Below, in pieces: positions 53,165 through 63,663 of a DNA stretch of 64,000 bases; within the stretch, counting starts at the first letter, position 1, and each line of letters begins with the position of its first letter. The position numbers and the translations under genes are program-made. Origin of the DNA: Thalassovita taeanensis (GTDB lineage Bacteria; Pseudomonadota; Alphaproteobacteria; Rhodobacterales; Rhodobacteraceae); contig NZ_FOEP01000001.1 of the NCBI RefSeq assembly GCF_900110775.1, positions 434,001 through 498,000 of the forward strand, read 5' to 3'. The notes under the pieces are model-generated. The model was not told the DNA's origin, made no database searches, and saw only the letters and a list, made by a program, of their open reading frames with translations.

Positions 53165-54508
53165 TTACGGGCAAAACAGATCGTTAAACAGCGCGAATGC
53201 CATCATCGACAGGATCAGCGTCAGCCCCACCGTCATCAGAATGCGCAGCGCTTTTTCGCTGGGCGGCCGACCGGTAACCGCCTCAAAAGCGTAAAACGTC
53301 AGATGCCCGCCATCCAGAACCGGCACCGGGAACAGGTTCAACAGCCCCACCGCCGCCGACAGCACCCCGATGAAATAGACAAAGCTCTGCGTGCCCTGGC
53401 TGGCCATCGCGCCCGAAACCTGCGCAATGCCCAACGGGCCGGACATATTGCAGGTGCTAATCGCGCCGCTGATCATATGATACAGCCCCGAGACCGAGCT
53501 TTTGACGATGTTCCACGTCATGCTGACGCCGCCCCACAGCGCCTGCCCCAGACCGGGGGCCTCGGTCGCCGGCTCAAACGCCAGCCCACCCATAATCCCG
53601 ATCCGCCAGTTGGTTTCAAACCCGCCATCCTCCTGCGGCTCGTCCATCGGGCGCGGCGTCAGCGTAAATTCCATCATCTCGCCTGCGCGCCAGACCGTCA
53701 GCAACAGCGGCTGCCCCTCTGCCGCCAGAACCGCATCCTTCAGCTGATCAAACGCAAAGATCGGCGTGCCATCCACGGCGGTGATCACGTCGTCAATCTT
53801 CAGCCCGATCTCATAGGCCGCCGATTGCGGCGCAAGCTGCGAAATCGCGGGCGCCATCGGGTACGGCCCTTTGACCGTCATCTCGGTCCCGTCGCGACGC
53901 ACGACATACTCCAACTGCGGTTCCACCGGAATCGCATCAAGAAAATCGCTGAAGTCACCCCCGGCATAATCCGGCAGATCCTGCCCCGCGATGGCGATAA
54001 CCTCATCGCCCGGCCGCAACGCGGTCTCGAACGGCATCGGGCGCAGCGCGCCAACGGTCAGCGGTTCAGTGACCACGCCACTGCTCAACCCGATGGTTGT
54101 GAACACTGCAATCGACAGAATGAAGTTGAACACCGGCCCCGCTGCCACGGTCGCCGTGCGCGCCCAAAGCGGCGCACCATGCATCGTGTGGCGCAACTCT
54201 TCGCTCGACAGCGCCTGCATCGCCGCGCCGTCCTTACCCGCCGAGGCCGCATCCGCATCGCCCAGAAACTTCACATAGCCGCCAAACGGCAACAGCGCGA
54301 ACTGCCAACGCGTGCCGCGCTTGTCCATCCGCGAGAACAGCACCGGCCCGAACCCCAGCGAAAACACCTCGGCCCGGATCCCGGACCAGCGCCCAACGAT
54401 ATAGTGCCCATATTCATGCACGGCGACGATCACCGACAAAGCCACCACAAAGGCCAGCGCGGTCGTAAGAAATCCGCCAACTTCGGGAATTAATGAAAAA
54501 ATATCCAA
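53165..54508 (-). CDS. rseP: Site-2 intramembrane metalloprotease RseP
   Basis: Cleaves anti-sigma factors and signal-peptide remnants within the inner membrane. 447 residues: the zinc motif VAVHEYGHYIVGRW near residue 28 in the first helix, the FGGYVKFLGDADAAS loop near 74, two PDZ-like parts (LRPGDEVIAIAGQDLP near 165 and GLKIDDVITAVDGTP near 235) and the second active motif NLFPVPVLDGGHL near 393. The start at 54508 fits the family; it follows dxr by 15 bases. Confidence 0.94.
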   Translation of the reverse strand: MDIFSLIPEVGGFLTTALAFVVALSVIVAVHEYGHYIVGRWSGIRAEVFSLGFGPVLFSRMDKRGTRWQFALLPFGGYVKFLGDADAASAGKDGAAMQALSSEELRHTMHGAPLWARTATVAAGPVFNFILSIAVFTTIGLSSGVVTEPLTVGALRPMPFETALRPGDEVIAIAGQDLPDYAGGDFSDFLDAIPVEPQLEYVVRRDGTEMTVKGPYPMAPAISQLAPQSAAYEIGLKIDDVITAVDGTPIFAFDQLKDAVLAAEGQPLLLTVWRAGEMMEFTLTPRPMDEPQEDGGFETNWRIGIMGGLAFEPATEAPGLGQALWGGVSMTWNIVKSSVSGLYHMISGAISTCNMSGPLGIAQVSGAMASQGTQSFVYFIGVLSAAVGLLNLFPVPVLDGGHLTFYAFEAVTGRPPSEKALRILMTVGLTLILSMMAFALFNDLFCP

Positions 54509-54523
54509 ATGCCTGTCCTAGCT

Positions 54524-55708
54524 TTATGTCTGGCTTTGTTGCATGAGGCCACGCAGGGCCTCGTCAGCCCTTATACGGGCCAGATGGTCAGTTTCACCCA
54601 CGTTATCAAGGCTAATCGCGGCATTGAGAAGGCTAAGGTCGGATGACATTTGCGTCAGAACGGCCTCGACCACCCGCGCCATGTCCAGAAACCCGATGCG
54701 CCCGGCGATGAAATGATCCAACGCCCGTTCCTTGGCCGCGTTGAAAATCGCGCCCGACATCCCGCCCTGCGCCATCACCTGCTGTGCCAGCCGCAACGCC
54801 GGATACCGTGCCGGATCGGGCGCGCAGAAGCTCAAGCGTCCGATCTGCGCCAGATCCAGCCGCTCCACCGGCAACGCACGCCGTTCGGGCCAGTGCAACG
54901 CATAGCCGATCGCATGGCGCATATCCGGCGGGCCGACATGGGCCATCAGCGCCCCATCGCGGAACCCGACCAGCGCGTGCACCAAGGACTCAGGATGCAC
55001 CAGCACCTCGATCTGCTCAGGCTTCACGCCGAAGAACTCTTTGGTTTCAATGACCTCAAGGGCCTTGTTAAACATCGAAGCGCTGTCAATCGTGATCCGC
55101 TGCCCCATGTCCCAATTCGGGTGCGCGGATGCCTCGGCCAGCGTTGCCCCTGCCAACCGCTCCATCGGCCAGTCGCGGAACGCGCCGCCGCTGGCGGTAA
55201 TGATGATGCGCTCGACCGCGGCCATCTCCTCGCCGACCAGCGCCTGAAAAATCGCCGAATGTTCGCTGTCCACCGGCAGGATCGTGGCGCCATGCGCGCG
55301 CGCCGTCTGCATCAGCAACGGCCCCGCCGTCACCAGCGATTCCTTGTTGGCCAGCGCCAGCGTGGCGCCCTGCTCCAACGCCTTGATCCCCGGCGCCAAC
55401 CCGGCCGCGCCGACAATCGCCGACATCACCCAATCGGCGGGCCGCGTCGCGGCCTCGATCAGCGCGGCCTGCCCGGCTGCTGCCTCAACACCGCTGCCCG
55501 CCAATGCCGCGCGCAGATCGTCCAACAGTTCTTCATGCGCTGTCACCGCAAGATCGGCCCGCAACGCCACCGCATCGGCGGCCAGCTGCGCGATGTTGCG
55601 CCCGCCCGTCAGGGCGACCACGTCATACTCCTGCGGCGCGCGCGCAATCAGGTCCAGCGTGTTCTGCCCAATTGACCCCGTCGCACCAAAAACTGAAACC
55701 CGCCTCAT
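54524..55708 (-). CDS. dxr: 1-deoxy-D-xylulose 5-phosphate reductoisomerase
   Basis: Converts DXP to MEP with NADPH, the committed step of the MEP isoprenoid pathway. 394 residues. The N-terminal NADPH motif FGATGSIGQNTLDLIA, LANKESLVTAGPLL near 120, PVDSEHSAIFQAL near 142 and TASGGAFRDWPME near 172 are all canonical. ATGA overlap with cdsA upstream; MEP-pathway products feed UppS encoded two genes upstream. Confidence 0.97.
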   Translation of the reverse strand: MRRVSVFGATGSIGQNTLDLIARAPQEYDVVALTGGRNIAQLAADAVALRADLAVTAHEELLDDLRAALAGSGVEAAAGQAALIEAATRPADWVMSAIVGAAGLAPGIKALEQGATLALANKESLVTAGPLLMQTARAHGATILPVDSEHSAIFQALVGEEMAAVERIIITASGGAFRDWPMERLAGATLAEASAHPNWDMGQRITIDSASMFNKALEVIETKEFFGVKPEQIEVLVHPESLVHALVGFRDGALMAHVGPPDMRHAIGYALHWPERRALPVERLDLAQIGRLSFCAPDPARYPALRLAQQVMAQGGMSGAIFNAAKERALDHFIAGRIGFLDMARVVEAVLTQMSSDLSLLNAAISLDNVGETDHLARIRADEALRGLMQQSQT

Positions 55709-56496
55709 ACAGCCCCCGGCGGAAAGCCCATCAGCAGCCCGGCAAACAACGCCAGCAGCAGCGCGCCCAGCATGGCATCGAACCGGTCCAGAAACCCGCC
55801 ATGACCGGGAATCAACGCCGAGCTGTCCTTGACACCGGCATGCCGCTTGATCGCGCTTTCAGCGATATCGCCCAGCTGTGCCGCCAGCGCCATACCCACG
55901 CTGACCGCGATCAACCCCGGACCAGCGGCGCTGTTGGCCATGAACCACGCCCCGACCAACGCCGCACCACCCCAGCCTGCAATCGTGCCCGACCAGGTTT
56001 TTTTGGGGCTGACGCGGGGCCAGAACTTCGGACCACCGATCATCCGCCCGGCGAAATATCCCGCCACGTCGCTGGCAATCACCACCAGCACCAGCCAAAG
56101 AACCCAGAACAACCCGTGATTTTCCCGCAAGATCAGCGCGCTCACCCCGCTCAGCAGGATCACCGGCGCATAGGCCAACCAGATCAGCTTGTTCGTTCCG
56201 GCCCACCCCATCCCGACCAGCGCAACCGCCAGCACCATCGGTAGAATGGCCGACACCGGCACATAAGCGACCGCCGCAACCACCACCGCGCCCAACAGCC
56301 CCACACTCAGTGCCGAGCTTGGAGTTTCTGGCGCAAGCATGCGCATCAGCTCCCACAACATCACGCCACAAAGCACTGAAATCATGAGAAGAAATGCAGT
56401 CCCGCCCAGCCAGATCCCCGCCCCGCCAATCGCCACCAGGGCGACAGCAGACAGAACCCTTGGCCTCAGATCATCCCATTTTGACGGCGCGGTCAT
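55705..56496 (-). CDS. cdsA: Phosphatidate cytidylyltransferase
   Basis: Makes CDP-diacylglycerol from phosphatidate and CTP. 263 residues, multi-pass. The family signature is clear near residue 215: SAIKRHAGVKDSSALIPGHG then GFLDRFDAM. Before it, SPKKTWSGTIAGWGGA near 162. The start at 56496 overlaps the uppS stop (ATGA); an extension to 56580 lies in uppS. Confidence 0.95.
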   Translation of the reverse strand: MTAPSKWDDLRPRVLSAVALVAIGGAGIWLGGTAFLLMISVLCGVMLWELMRMLAPETPSSALSVGLLGAVVVAAVAYVPVSAILPMVLAVALVGMGWAGTNKLIWLAYAPVILLSGVSALILRENHGLFWVLWLVLVVIASDVAGYFAGRMIGGPKFWPRVSPKKTWSGTIAGWGGAALVGAWFMANSAAGPGLIAVSVGMALAAQLGDIAESAIKRHAGVKDSSALIPGHGGFLDRFDAMLGALLLALFAGLLMGFPPGAV

Positions 56497-57218
56497 GGTT
56501 TGACAGACCCAAATCGCCGATCCCGCGTGCCGTAATTCTGCACCAGACCGGCAAAAACGTCGCGGGTGAAATCCGGCCAAAGCGTGTCAATGAATTCATA
56601 TTCCGCATAGGCCGATTGCCAGAGCAGGAAGTTTGAAATCCGCGCCTCGCCACTGGTGCGTATTACCAGATCGGGGTCGGGCAACACGCAGGTATCCAGA
56701 TATTTCGGCAAGGTCTCCTCGTCGACCGAGGCCGGGTCCAACCGCCCCGCCGCCACATCCTCGGCCAGCCGCTTGGTGGCGCGGGCCACCTCGTCGCGTC
56801 CGCCATAATTCAGCGCGATGGTCAGATGCACGCGATCATTGCACGCCGTCATCCGCTCCAGCTCGTCCATCAGCGAAATCAGCTTGGCGTCCAGCTTGAC
56901 CCGATCCCCAATGAACCGCACCCGCACGCCCTCTTCGAACAAAACCCGCGTTTCCTTGGCGATATAGCGGCGAAACAGGCTCATCAGCCCGGCCACTTCA
57001 ACCTGCGTACGCTTCCAGTTCTCGGTCGAGAAGGCAAAGATCGTGACATATTTCACCCCAAGATCGGGGCAGGCATCCACGACTTCGCGCACTCTTTTGG
57101 CCCCGGCATGATGACCGAACAGGCGCGGACGGCCCCGCGCCTGTGCCCAGCGTCCGTTGCCATCCATGATGATGGCAACATGACGCGGGCCTGTTCCCTG
57201 TGCAGTATCGGCGGCCAT
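56493..57218 (-). CDS. uppS: Undecaprenyl diphosphate synthase
   Basis: Cis-prenyltransferase making the C55 lipid carrier for peptidoglycan and LPS. 241 residues. HVAIIMDGNGRWAQARG near 13 with the catalytic Asp, GHHAGAKRVREVV, TIFAFSTENWKR near 60, and DLVIRTSGEARISNFLLWQS near 185, TLWPDFTRD. Twenty bases after frr. Confidence 0.96.
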   Translation of the reverse strand: MAADTAQGTGPRHVAIIMDGNGRWAQARGRPRLFGHHAGAKRVREVVDACPDLGVKYVTIFAFSTENWKRTQVEVAGLMSLFRRYIAKETRVLFEEGVRVRFIGDRVKLDAKLISLMDELERMTACNDRVHLTIALNYGGRDEVARATKRLAEDVAAGRLDPASVDEETLPKYLDTCVLPDPDLVIRTSGEARISNFLLWQSAYAEYEFIDTLWPDFTRDVFAGLVQNYGTRDRRFGSVKP

Positions 57219-57238
57219 TGTGGCGGGCCCTTTCCGGG

Positions 57239-57802
57239 TCAGACTTGCATGATCTCGGCTTGCTTGCTCTCAAGCGCCGTATCCACCAGGCCGGTGAACT
57301 TGTCCGTCAAAGCCTGTACTTCGGTTTCCCAGAACTTCTGGTCATCTTCCGACATGCCGTCCGCCTTGGCCTTCTTGATCTGATCCATCCCGTCGCGGCG
57401 CACATTGCGGATCGCCACGCGGGCGTGCTCGGCATATTGCGCGGCAACGCGCGTCAGATCGCGGCGGCGCTCTTCGTTCAACTCGGGGATCGGCAGCATG
57501 ATGATCGTGCCGTTCAGCTGAGGATTGATCCCCAAACCGCTGTTCCGAATGGACTTCTCGACAGCACCCACCATCGACTTATCCCAGACGTTGATTGTGA
57601 CCATGCGCGATTCCGGCACGTTGATCGTGCCGACCTGGTTGATCGGCGTCTTCTGACCATAGGCTTCAACCATGATCGGCTCCAGCATCGAGGCCGAGGC
57701 CCGCCCGGTGCGCAGCGAGGCGAATTCGGTCTTCAGTGCCCCCATCGCGCCTTCCATGCGGCGCTGCAGATCGTCGGTATCAATCTCGATTTCTTCTGAC
57801 AT
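57239..57802 (-). CDS. frr: Ribosome recycling factor
   Basis: Splits the post-termination ribosome with EF-G. 187 residues, typical. [20 protein letters not shown] near 12, [20 protein letters not shown] near 32, [19 protein letters not shown] near 67 and [20 protein letters not shown] near 118. Lies between pyrH and uppS as in most proteobacteria. Confidence 0.97.
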   Translation of the reverse strand: MSEEIEIDTDDLQRRMEGAMGALKTEFASLRTGRASASMLEPIMVEAYGQKTPINQVGTINVPESRMVTINVWDKSMVGAVEKSIRNSGLGINPQLNGTIIMLPIPELNEERRRDLTRVAAQYAEHARVAIRNVRRDGMDQIKKAKADGMSEDDQKFWETEVQALTDKFTGLVDTALESKQAEIMQV

Positions 57803-57862
57803 GTCTTCTTTCCTTGCTGCGTGGCCCGGCGCCCCACGATACGGGGCCGGGCCAATCTAGCG

Positions 57863-58627
57863 TCAACTGTGAACGGTTGTATAGGTGCCTTCCCCGGCCA
57901 GAATGCCCCGGAGACCGCCCGGTTCGTCCAGCGAGAACACGATGATCGGCAGGTTGTTGTCGCGTGCCAAAGCAATCGCGCTGGCATCCATCACCCCCAG
58001 ATGCTGCGCCAGCACCTCATCATAGGTAACCTTGTCGAACCGCTTGGCATCGGGGAATTTCACCGGGTCCTTGTCGTAAACCCCATCCACCTTGGTGCCC
58101 TTGAAAATCGCCTGACAGGCCATCTCATTTGCGCGCAATGTGGCGGCGGTATCCGTAGTGAAATAGGGGTTGCCGGTGCCCGCCGCAAAGATCACCACGC
58201 GCTTTTTTTCAAGGTGCCGAACGGCGCGGCGGCGGATATAGGGCTCGCAGACCTGATCCATCGGGATCGCGCTGATCACACGGGTAAACACCCCGATCTG
58301 CTCCAACGCGGCCTGCATCCCCAGCGCGTTCATCACTGTGGCCAGCATCCCCATGTAATCTGCGGTCGTGCGCTCCATCCCTTGGGCGCTGCCTTGCAGA
58401 CCGCGGAAAATGTTGCCGCCGCCGATCACCATGCAGATTTCGACGCCCATGTCGTGCACGGTCTTCACCTCGCGGGCGATCCGTTCGACGGTGGGCGGAT
58501 GCAGCCCGAATCCCTGCGGCCCCATCAGGGCCTCGCCCGAGATTTTCAGCATCACGCGGTGAAATCTGGTCTGTGAGGGCAAATCCGCCGTATCCGGTGA
58601 AGTTGGTGTGTGGGCATCATCGGCCAT
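57863..58627 (-). CDS. pyrH: UMP kinase
   Basis: Phosphorylates UMP to UDP with ATP; the hexameric bacterial amino-acid-kinase fold. 254 residues, with an N-terminal extension of ~22 residues ([13 protein letters not shown]) before [28 protein letters not shown] near 67, [20 protein letters not shown] near 148 and [12 protein letters not shown] near 180. The frame open to 59182 crosses miaA on the other strand and is not used. First gene of the minus-strand cluster. Confidence 0.96.
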   Translation of the reverse strand: MADDAHTPTSPDTADLPSQTRFHRVMLKISGEALMGPQGFGLHPPTVERIAREVKTVHDMGVEICMVIGGGNIFRGLQGSAQGMERTTADYMGMLATVMNALGMQAALEQIGVFTRVISAIPMDQVCEPYIRRRAVRHLEKKRVVIFAAGTGNPYFTTDTAATLRANEMACQAIFKGTKVDGVYDKDPVKFPDAKRFDKVTYDEVLAQHLGVMDASAIALARDNNLPIIVFSLDEPGGLRGILAGEGTYTTVHS

Positions 58628-58768
58628 GGCGCGCTCCAAATTGGCAGGGGGTCGGATCGCGCGCAAAATGTCGGAAAACGTCGCCGGGTTCAATCCGAGA
58701 ACGGCCCCGAAGACAAATTCCGCCTGTTCGCCCTCGAAACATTGCTGAAATCGGACTATGTGGCCTGA

Positions 58769-59650
58769 ATGCTGGACCTTCAAACCATCCCTTCTGACCT
58801 GCCGGTGCTGATTGCCGGCCCCACCGCCTCGGGCAAATCCGCTTTGGCGCTGCGAATTGCGCGCGAACAAGGCGGCGTGATCATCAACGCCGATGCGATT
58901 CAGGTCTATGACAACTGGCGCACCCTGACCGCCCGCCCCAGCCCTCAGGACGAATCCCAGGTGCCGCATCTGCTTTACGGCCATGTGCCGGGCGACGCGG
59001 CTTATTCGGTCGGCCATTGGCTGCGCGAGGTGGCGCCGCTGCTGCGCGACGGTCCGCGCCCGATCATCGTCGGCGGCACCGGGCTGTACTTCACCGCGCT
59101 CACCGAAGGTCTGGCCGAGATCCCCGCCACGCCACCCGCGATCCGGGCCGAGGCCGACGCCCGCATTCTGGCCGAAGGTCACGCCCCGCTGCTGGCCGAA
59201 CTTGATGAAGCCACCCGCGCCCGTGTTGATCCGCTCAACCCGATGCGGGTGCAGCGCGCTTGGGAAGTGCTGCGCAGCACCGGGCGCGGTCTGGCCGCTT
59301 GGCAGGCTGAAACACCGACGCCATACCTACGTAATACCGACGTAATACCGATACTGTTTGACGTCGACAAAGACTGGTTGAATGCCCGCATTTCCCGCCG
59401 CTTCGATCAGATGCTTGATCAGGGCGCGCTGGACGAGGCGCGCGCCAATTTGCCCGATTGGGATCCGGCGCGCCTGTCGTCCAAAGCCATCGGCGCCCCC
59501 GAACTGATCGCCCATCTGCGCGGCGAAATCAGCCTTGAAACCGCCCGCGAGACCGCCACCATCGCCACGCGACAATTCGCCAAAAGACAGCGCACCTGGT
59601 TTCGGTCAAAAATGCGAAGCTGGCAGAAATTCCAGCCTGAAATTAGCTAA
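58769..59650 (+). CDS. miaA: tRNA dimethylallyltransferase
   Basis: Adds a dimethylallyl group to A37 of tRNAs that read UNN codons. 293 residues. The P-loop [17 protein letters not shown] near 14, [14 protein letters not shown] near 35, [17 protein letters not shown] near 96 and the [17 protein letters not shown] segment near 208, then [14 protein letters not shown] near 240 and [13 protein letters not shown] near 270. The prenyl donor comes from the MEP pathway (dxr nearby). Confidence 0.95.
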   Translation: MLDLQTIPSDLPVLIAGPTASGKSALALRIAREQGGVIINADAIQVYDNWRTLTARPSPQDESQVPHLLYGHVPGDAAYSVGHWLREVAPLLRDGPRPIIVGGTGLYFTALTEGLAEIPATPPAIRAEADARILAEGHAPLLAELDEATRARVDPLNPMRVQRAWEVLRSTGRGLAAWQAETPTPYLRNTDVIPILFDVDKDWLNARISRRFDQMLDQGALDEARANLPDWDPARLSSKAIGAPELIAHLRGEISLETARETATIATRQFAKRQRTWFRSKMRSWQKFQPEIS

Positions 59651-59750
59651 AACCGGCCGCAACGGCTTTACAATTTTCAATGATTGGTGCCACTACTCAG
59701 GGACGGGCTACCTCTTGAGTCCTGACTTTTACTCATTTTCAGAAAAGACT

Positions 59751-60578
59751 GTGCCCGATACCGCCTCGCCTCCGATCACAGTACAAAGCCTTGCGCAACT
59801 CGCGCGGGGTACCACTTGGCGACTGGGCCTGCCGCATGATCGCGCGTGTCATCTGCTGCTTTGGGTGACAAGGGGTCAAGGCCGCGCCATGCTTCAGGGG
59901 CTGCGCCGTGGTATTGGCCCACATAATGCCATCTTCATCCCCGCAGGCACATTATTTTCCCTCGATCTTGGCAAAACCGGCTTTGGTCTTGCTGTTCAGA
60001 TCCCGCTGAATCATGGCCTTCCCTTGCCCGAGGATGCGGTTCTGCTCCGGGTTCGCGATGTTCAGGCGCAGGCTGAAATCACCGGGCGGCTGGACACGCT
60101 CCAGCGGGAAATCTCTACGGCCCGCCCGTTCCGGCACCATGCCGTCACCGCCCATGCCATCCTGCTTGCGGTCTGCCTTCGGCGTCAGCTTGGCCTTCAA
60201 CCTGCGGATCAATCCGAAGACAAGCGCCCCACAGCCGCGCATCGCCTTGTCGCGGCCTTCTGTGCTCTGGTCAGTCGCGACTACCGCAGTGGCAAGCCTA
60301 TGGCTGACTATGCGACCATGCTGGGGGTCACGCCCACTCACCTGACCCGGTCTTGCAAAGACTGCTGCGGCATGACTGCGGCCGACCTGCTGACCCTGCG
60401 CAGCCTCTGCGCCGCTCGCGACATGATCGAAACCACAGACCTGCCGCTGAAAGATATTGGCGAGGCTCTGGGCTTTGGCAGCGCCGCCTATTTTTCGCGT
60501 TTTGTCCAGCATCACACCGGCTCCTCTCCCAGCGCCCTGCGCAAAAAAGCAGTTCCCTCCACCGTCACATCCCGTTGA
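59751..60578 (+). CDS. AraC-family transcriptional regulator
   Basis: About 275 residues from GTG 59751; the start is uncertain because no ATG lies near and the open frame extends back to 59535. The N-terminal half has cupin-like sensor features (LGLPHDRACHLLLWV, GPHNAIFIPAGTLFSLDL). Two C-terminal helix-turn-helix units are clear: MADYATMLGVTPTHLTRSCK near 190 and LKDIGEALGFGSAAYFSRFV near 240. The ABC peptide-type transporter genes follow 236 bases downstream and may be its target. Confidence 0.8.
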   Translation: MPDTASPPITVQSLAQLARGTTWRLGLPHDRACHLLLWVTRGQGRAMLQGLRRGIGPHNAIFIPAGTLFSLDLGKTGFGLAVQIPLNHGLPLPEDAVLLRVRDVQAQAEITGRLDTLQREISTARPFRHHAVTAHAILLAVCLRRQLGLQPADQSEDKRPTAAHRLVAAFCALVSRDYRSGKPMADYATMLGVTPTHLTRSCKDCCGMTAADLLTLRSLCAARDMIETTDLPLKDIGEALGFGSAAYFSRFVQHHTGSSPSALRKKAVPSTVTSR

Positions 60579-60814
60579 ATAAATTGGTTTAGGGGTTGCA
60601 CAGCGGCCCAATGTCGCTTTTGATTAGGGGCAATGTCGCTTTCAGACCCGCATATGACGAAACCACGCGTTGACGCACGGGAAAAACTCGTGCCGAATGC
60701 CGGGCAGAAGGCCAGATCACTTACCGGATCACACAATGGCCCGTGACCAACAACCGCCCCGCTGCTTGGGGTGCCGAACCCGACAAATCTAACGGGATGT
60801 CTCACAGGGAGAAC

Positions 60815-62476
60815 ATGATGACGAAACCCACCAAATCCATTCATAGCGCTGCGCACATGTACGCCGAGGAATTCAAGGCAGGCAAACTGGACCGCCGCGA
60901 ATTTCTGGCCCGCGCCACCGCACTGGGTGTTGCCGCAACCACCGCGTATTCCTTGGGCGGGCTGGGCGCCCCGGCGCAGGCCGCGTCGCATGGCAGCCCT
61001 GCCATGGGCGGCACACTGCGTGTACAGATGAGCGTGCGTGCGCTGAAAGACACCCGCACCGCCGACTGGTCCGAGATTGCCAACCAGACCCGCGGCACGC
61101 TGGAATATCTGGTCGAATACAACAACGATGGTTCCTTCCGCGGCATGTTGCTTGAGGGCTGGGACGTCAACGAAGACGCCACCGAATACACCCTGCATGT
61201 GCGCAAGGGCGTCAAGTGGAACAACGGTGATGATTTCACCGCCGACGATGTGGTCCGCAACATCACCGCTTGGTGCGACAAATCAGTCGAAGGCAACTCG
61301 ATGACCGGGCGCATGGGCACGCTGATGGACGAAGCCACCGGCGCAGCACTTGAAGGTGCAATCACCGTTGTCGACCCTCACACCGTGATGCTGAAACTGC
61401 CGCAGCCGGACATTTCGATCATCCCCGGCATGTCCGATTACCCCGCTGCCATCACCCACAGCAGCTATGATGCCGCTGCGATCCAAAACGTCGGAACCGG
61501 TCCCTACACGATCGAAGAGCTTGAGGTCGGCGTGAAATGCACGCTGGTCAAGAACGCCGATCACGCATGGTGGGGCACCGAGGTCTATGGCGGGCCGTAT
61601 CTGGACCGGATCGAATATATCGACTTCGGCACTGACAGCTCGGCTTGGCTGGCGGCGCTGGAATCCGAAGAAGTCGATATGCTGCACGAATCCGTGGGCG
61701 AATTCATCGACATCATGGATGGTCTGGGTCTGGTGAAGTCCGAGGTCGTGACCGGCGCCACGCTGGTGATCCGCCCCAATCAGTTGGCTGTCGTCGACGG
61801 CAAGACACCCTATGCCGACGTCCGCGTCCGTCAGGCCATCAACATGGCAGTGGACAATGCGATCTGCCTTGAGCTTGGGTACGGCAATCGCGGCAAAGTG
61901 GCCGAAAACCACCACGCCGCACCGGTGCACCCGGAATATGCGAAGCTTCCCCCGCTCAAGCACGATCCCGCAGCCGCCAAGGCGCTGATGGAAGAGGCAG
62001 GGATGCTGGAGTTCGAGCACGAGATCATCTCGATCGACGATGATTGGCGCAAGAACACCACCGACGCCGTCGCCGCGCAGATGCGTGACGCGGGCTTCAA
62101 GGTCAAACGCACCATCCTGCCCGGCTCGACCTTCTGGAATGACTGGACCAAATATCCGTTCAGCTCGACCAACTGGAACCACCGCCCCCTTGCGGTACAG
62201 ATCTGGGCGCTGGCCTATGCTTCGGGTCAAGCATGGAACGAGTTCGGCTGGTCGAACCCAGAATTCGACGCCCTGTTGAAACAGGCGCTGTCGATCGCCG
62301 ATGTCGACAAACGCCGCGAGGTCGCCGCCAAGCTGGAACAGCTGATCCAGTCCGAAGGCGTCACGGTTCAACCGTACTGGCGCTCGCTGTATCGCCACAT
62401 GCGCGAAGGCGTGATGGGCGCAGACATGCATATCGCATTCGAACATCACCACTACAAATGGGGTCTCGCGGCCTGA
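60815..62476 (+). CDS. Family 5 ABC transporter substrate-binding protein, Tat signal
   Basis: 553-residue periplasmic binding protein of the dipeptide/oligopeptide (SBP_bac_5) family. A twin-arginine signal, [20 protein letters not shown], ends at GAPAQAA. The mature part has the family segments [20 protein letters not shown] near 125, [11 protein letters not shown] near 210 and [17 protein letters not shown] near 335. CAGGGAG before the ATG pair at 60815/60818 fixes the start. It is followed by two permease genes; ATPases must lie beyond the window. Ligand unknown; peptides, opines or sugars are all possible for the family. Confidence 0.87.
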   Translation: MMTKPTKSIHSAAHMYAEEFKAGKLDRREFLARATALGVAATTAYSLGGLGAPAQAASHGSPAMGGTLRVQMSVRALKDTRTADWSEIANQTRGTLEYLVEYNNDGSFRGMLLEGWDVNEDATEYTLHVRKGVKWNNGDDFTADDVVRNITAWCDKSVEGNSMTGRMGTLMDEATGAALEGAITVVDPHTVMLKLPQPDISIIPGMSDYPAAITHSSYDAAAIQNVGTGPYTIEELEVGVKCTLVKNADHAWWGTEVYGGPYLDRIEYIDFGTDSSAWLAALESEEVDMLHESVGEFIDIMDGLGLVKSEVVTGATLVIRPNQLAVVDGKTPYADVRVRQAINMAVDNAICLELGYGNRGKVAENHHAAPVHPEYAKLPPLKHDPAAAKALMEEAGMLEFEHEIISIDDDWRKNTTDAVAAQMRDAGFKVKRTILPGSTFWNDWTKYPFSSTNWNHRPLAVQIWALAYASGQAWNEFGWSNPEFDALLKQALSIADVDKRREVAAKLEQLIQSEGVTVQPYWRSLYRHMREGVMGADMHIAFEHHHYKWGLAA

Positions 62477-62595
62477 TCCGCGCCCTTCTTGCCGCGCCCT
62501 TTTCGGGGCGCGGCGCCCTCAGGGCCAACCTGACTGGCCGCCAATAAGGACGGATCGCCAATAGATCCGCCATAGCCTGACCGACAGGGGCACAC

Positions 62596-63648
62596 ATGGG
62601 ACTGTTTTTCCTGCGCCGTCTTGGGGTGATGATCCTCACGGCGCTTTGCCTAACATTCATCGTCTTCTTTCTGACGAACCTGTATCCGAATCTGGAAAAA
62701 CTGGCCAAAACCCAGGGCAACTTCCGGATGAGCGACGAACAGGTCGAAAGCTATCTGCGCAAAGAAGGCTATATGCAGCCGACGCCGATTAAATACGGCC
62801 AGTGGCTGGGCGCCTTGCCGGGCTGGACACTGGAAACTCCTGACGGCGTCACCGGGCGCTGTATCGACGGCATAGTGACCCCGGCACAAGCCGCTGACGC
62901 GCGCCAGTTCTGCGGCATCCTTCAGGGGGATTGGGGGGTATCGACGGTTTTCAAAACCGATGTCGCCTCGATCATCGGCGAACGTCTGGGGCTGACGGCC
63001 AAGCTGATGTTCTGGGTGATGGTGCTGATGGTGCCTTCGGCGCTTATCATCGGGGTGCTGGCAGGCATGCGCGAAGGGTCGCGCACCGACCGCACCCTTT
63101 CCACCTTCTCGATCCTGTCGACGGCGACGCCGGAATATGTGTCGGGCGTGATCCTGATCGCGGTTTTCGCCTCGTCTTCTGTCGGATTGAAATGGTTCAA
63201 GGGCACAGCCACCGGCGCTATGAAAGACGCCACGTTTGAAAACTTCTTCCTGCCGGTGCTGACCATTGCGCTTTACGGTATGGGCTATATCGCACGTATG
63301 ACCCGCGCCTCGATGGCCGAGGTAATGACGGCGCAGTATATCCGTACCGCCCGGCTGAAAGGTGTGAGTTTCCGCAACATCGTGGTCAAACATGCGCTGC
63401 GCAATGCGCTGATCGCCCCCTTCACGGTCATCATGCTACAATTCCCATGGTTGCTGAACGGCGTGGTCATTGTGGAAACCCTGTTCAATTACAAAGGCTT
63501 CGGCTGGACGCTGGTGCAAGCAGCCAGCAACAACGACATCGAGCTTCTGCTGGGTGTTTCAGTCGTGTCTGTCATCGTGGTTCTGGTCACTCAGCTGATT
63601 TCCGATATCGGCTATGTCTGGCTGAACCCCCGGATCAGCGTCAGCTAA
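62596..63648 (+). CDS. DppB-like ABC transporter permease
   Basis: 350-residue inner-membrane permease, BPD_transp_1 family. N-terminal FFLRRLGVMILTALCLTFIV helix, a large periplasmic insert (about residues 45-125) with two Cys, and the EAA loop TARLKGVSFRNIVVKHALRN near 258. SFWLLN-type end is replaced by SDIGYVWLNPRISVS. It pairs with the next permease. The 119-base gap before it holds a small GC hairpin region but no clear terminator. Confidence 0.88.
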   Translation: MGLFFLRRLGVMILTALCLTFIVFFLTNLYPNLEKLAKTQGNFRMSDEQVESYLRKEGYMQPTPIKYGQWLGALPGWTLETPDGVTGRCIDGIVTPAQAADARQFCGILQGDWGVSTVFKTDVASIIGERLGLTAKLMFWVMVLMVPSALIIGVLAGMREGSRTDRTLSTFSILSTATPEYVSGVILIAVFASSSVGLKWFKGTATGAMKDATFENFFLPVLTIALYGMGYIARMTRASMAEVMTAQYIRTARLKGVSFRNIVVKHALRNALIAPFTVIMLQFPWLLNGVVIVETLFNYKGFGWTLVQAASNNDIELLLGVSVVSVIVVLVTQLISDIGYVWLNPRISVS

Positions 63649-63663
63649 GGAAGGGGCACAGAC

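Noticed and set aside
52859-54493. 544-codon plus-strand open frame opposite rseP
   Set aside because: Arg/His/Pro-rich antisense of rseP, which carries both protease motifs.
57863-59182. 439-codon reading of pyrH
   Set aside because: The first 185 codons lie antisense to miaA; UMP kinase homology starts just after 58627.
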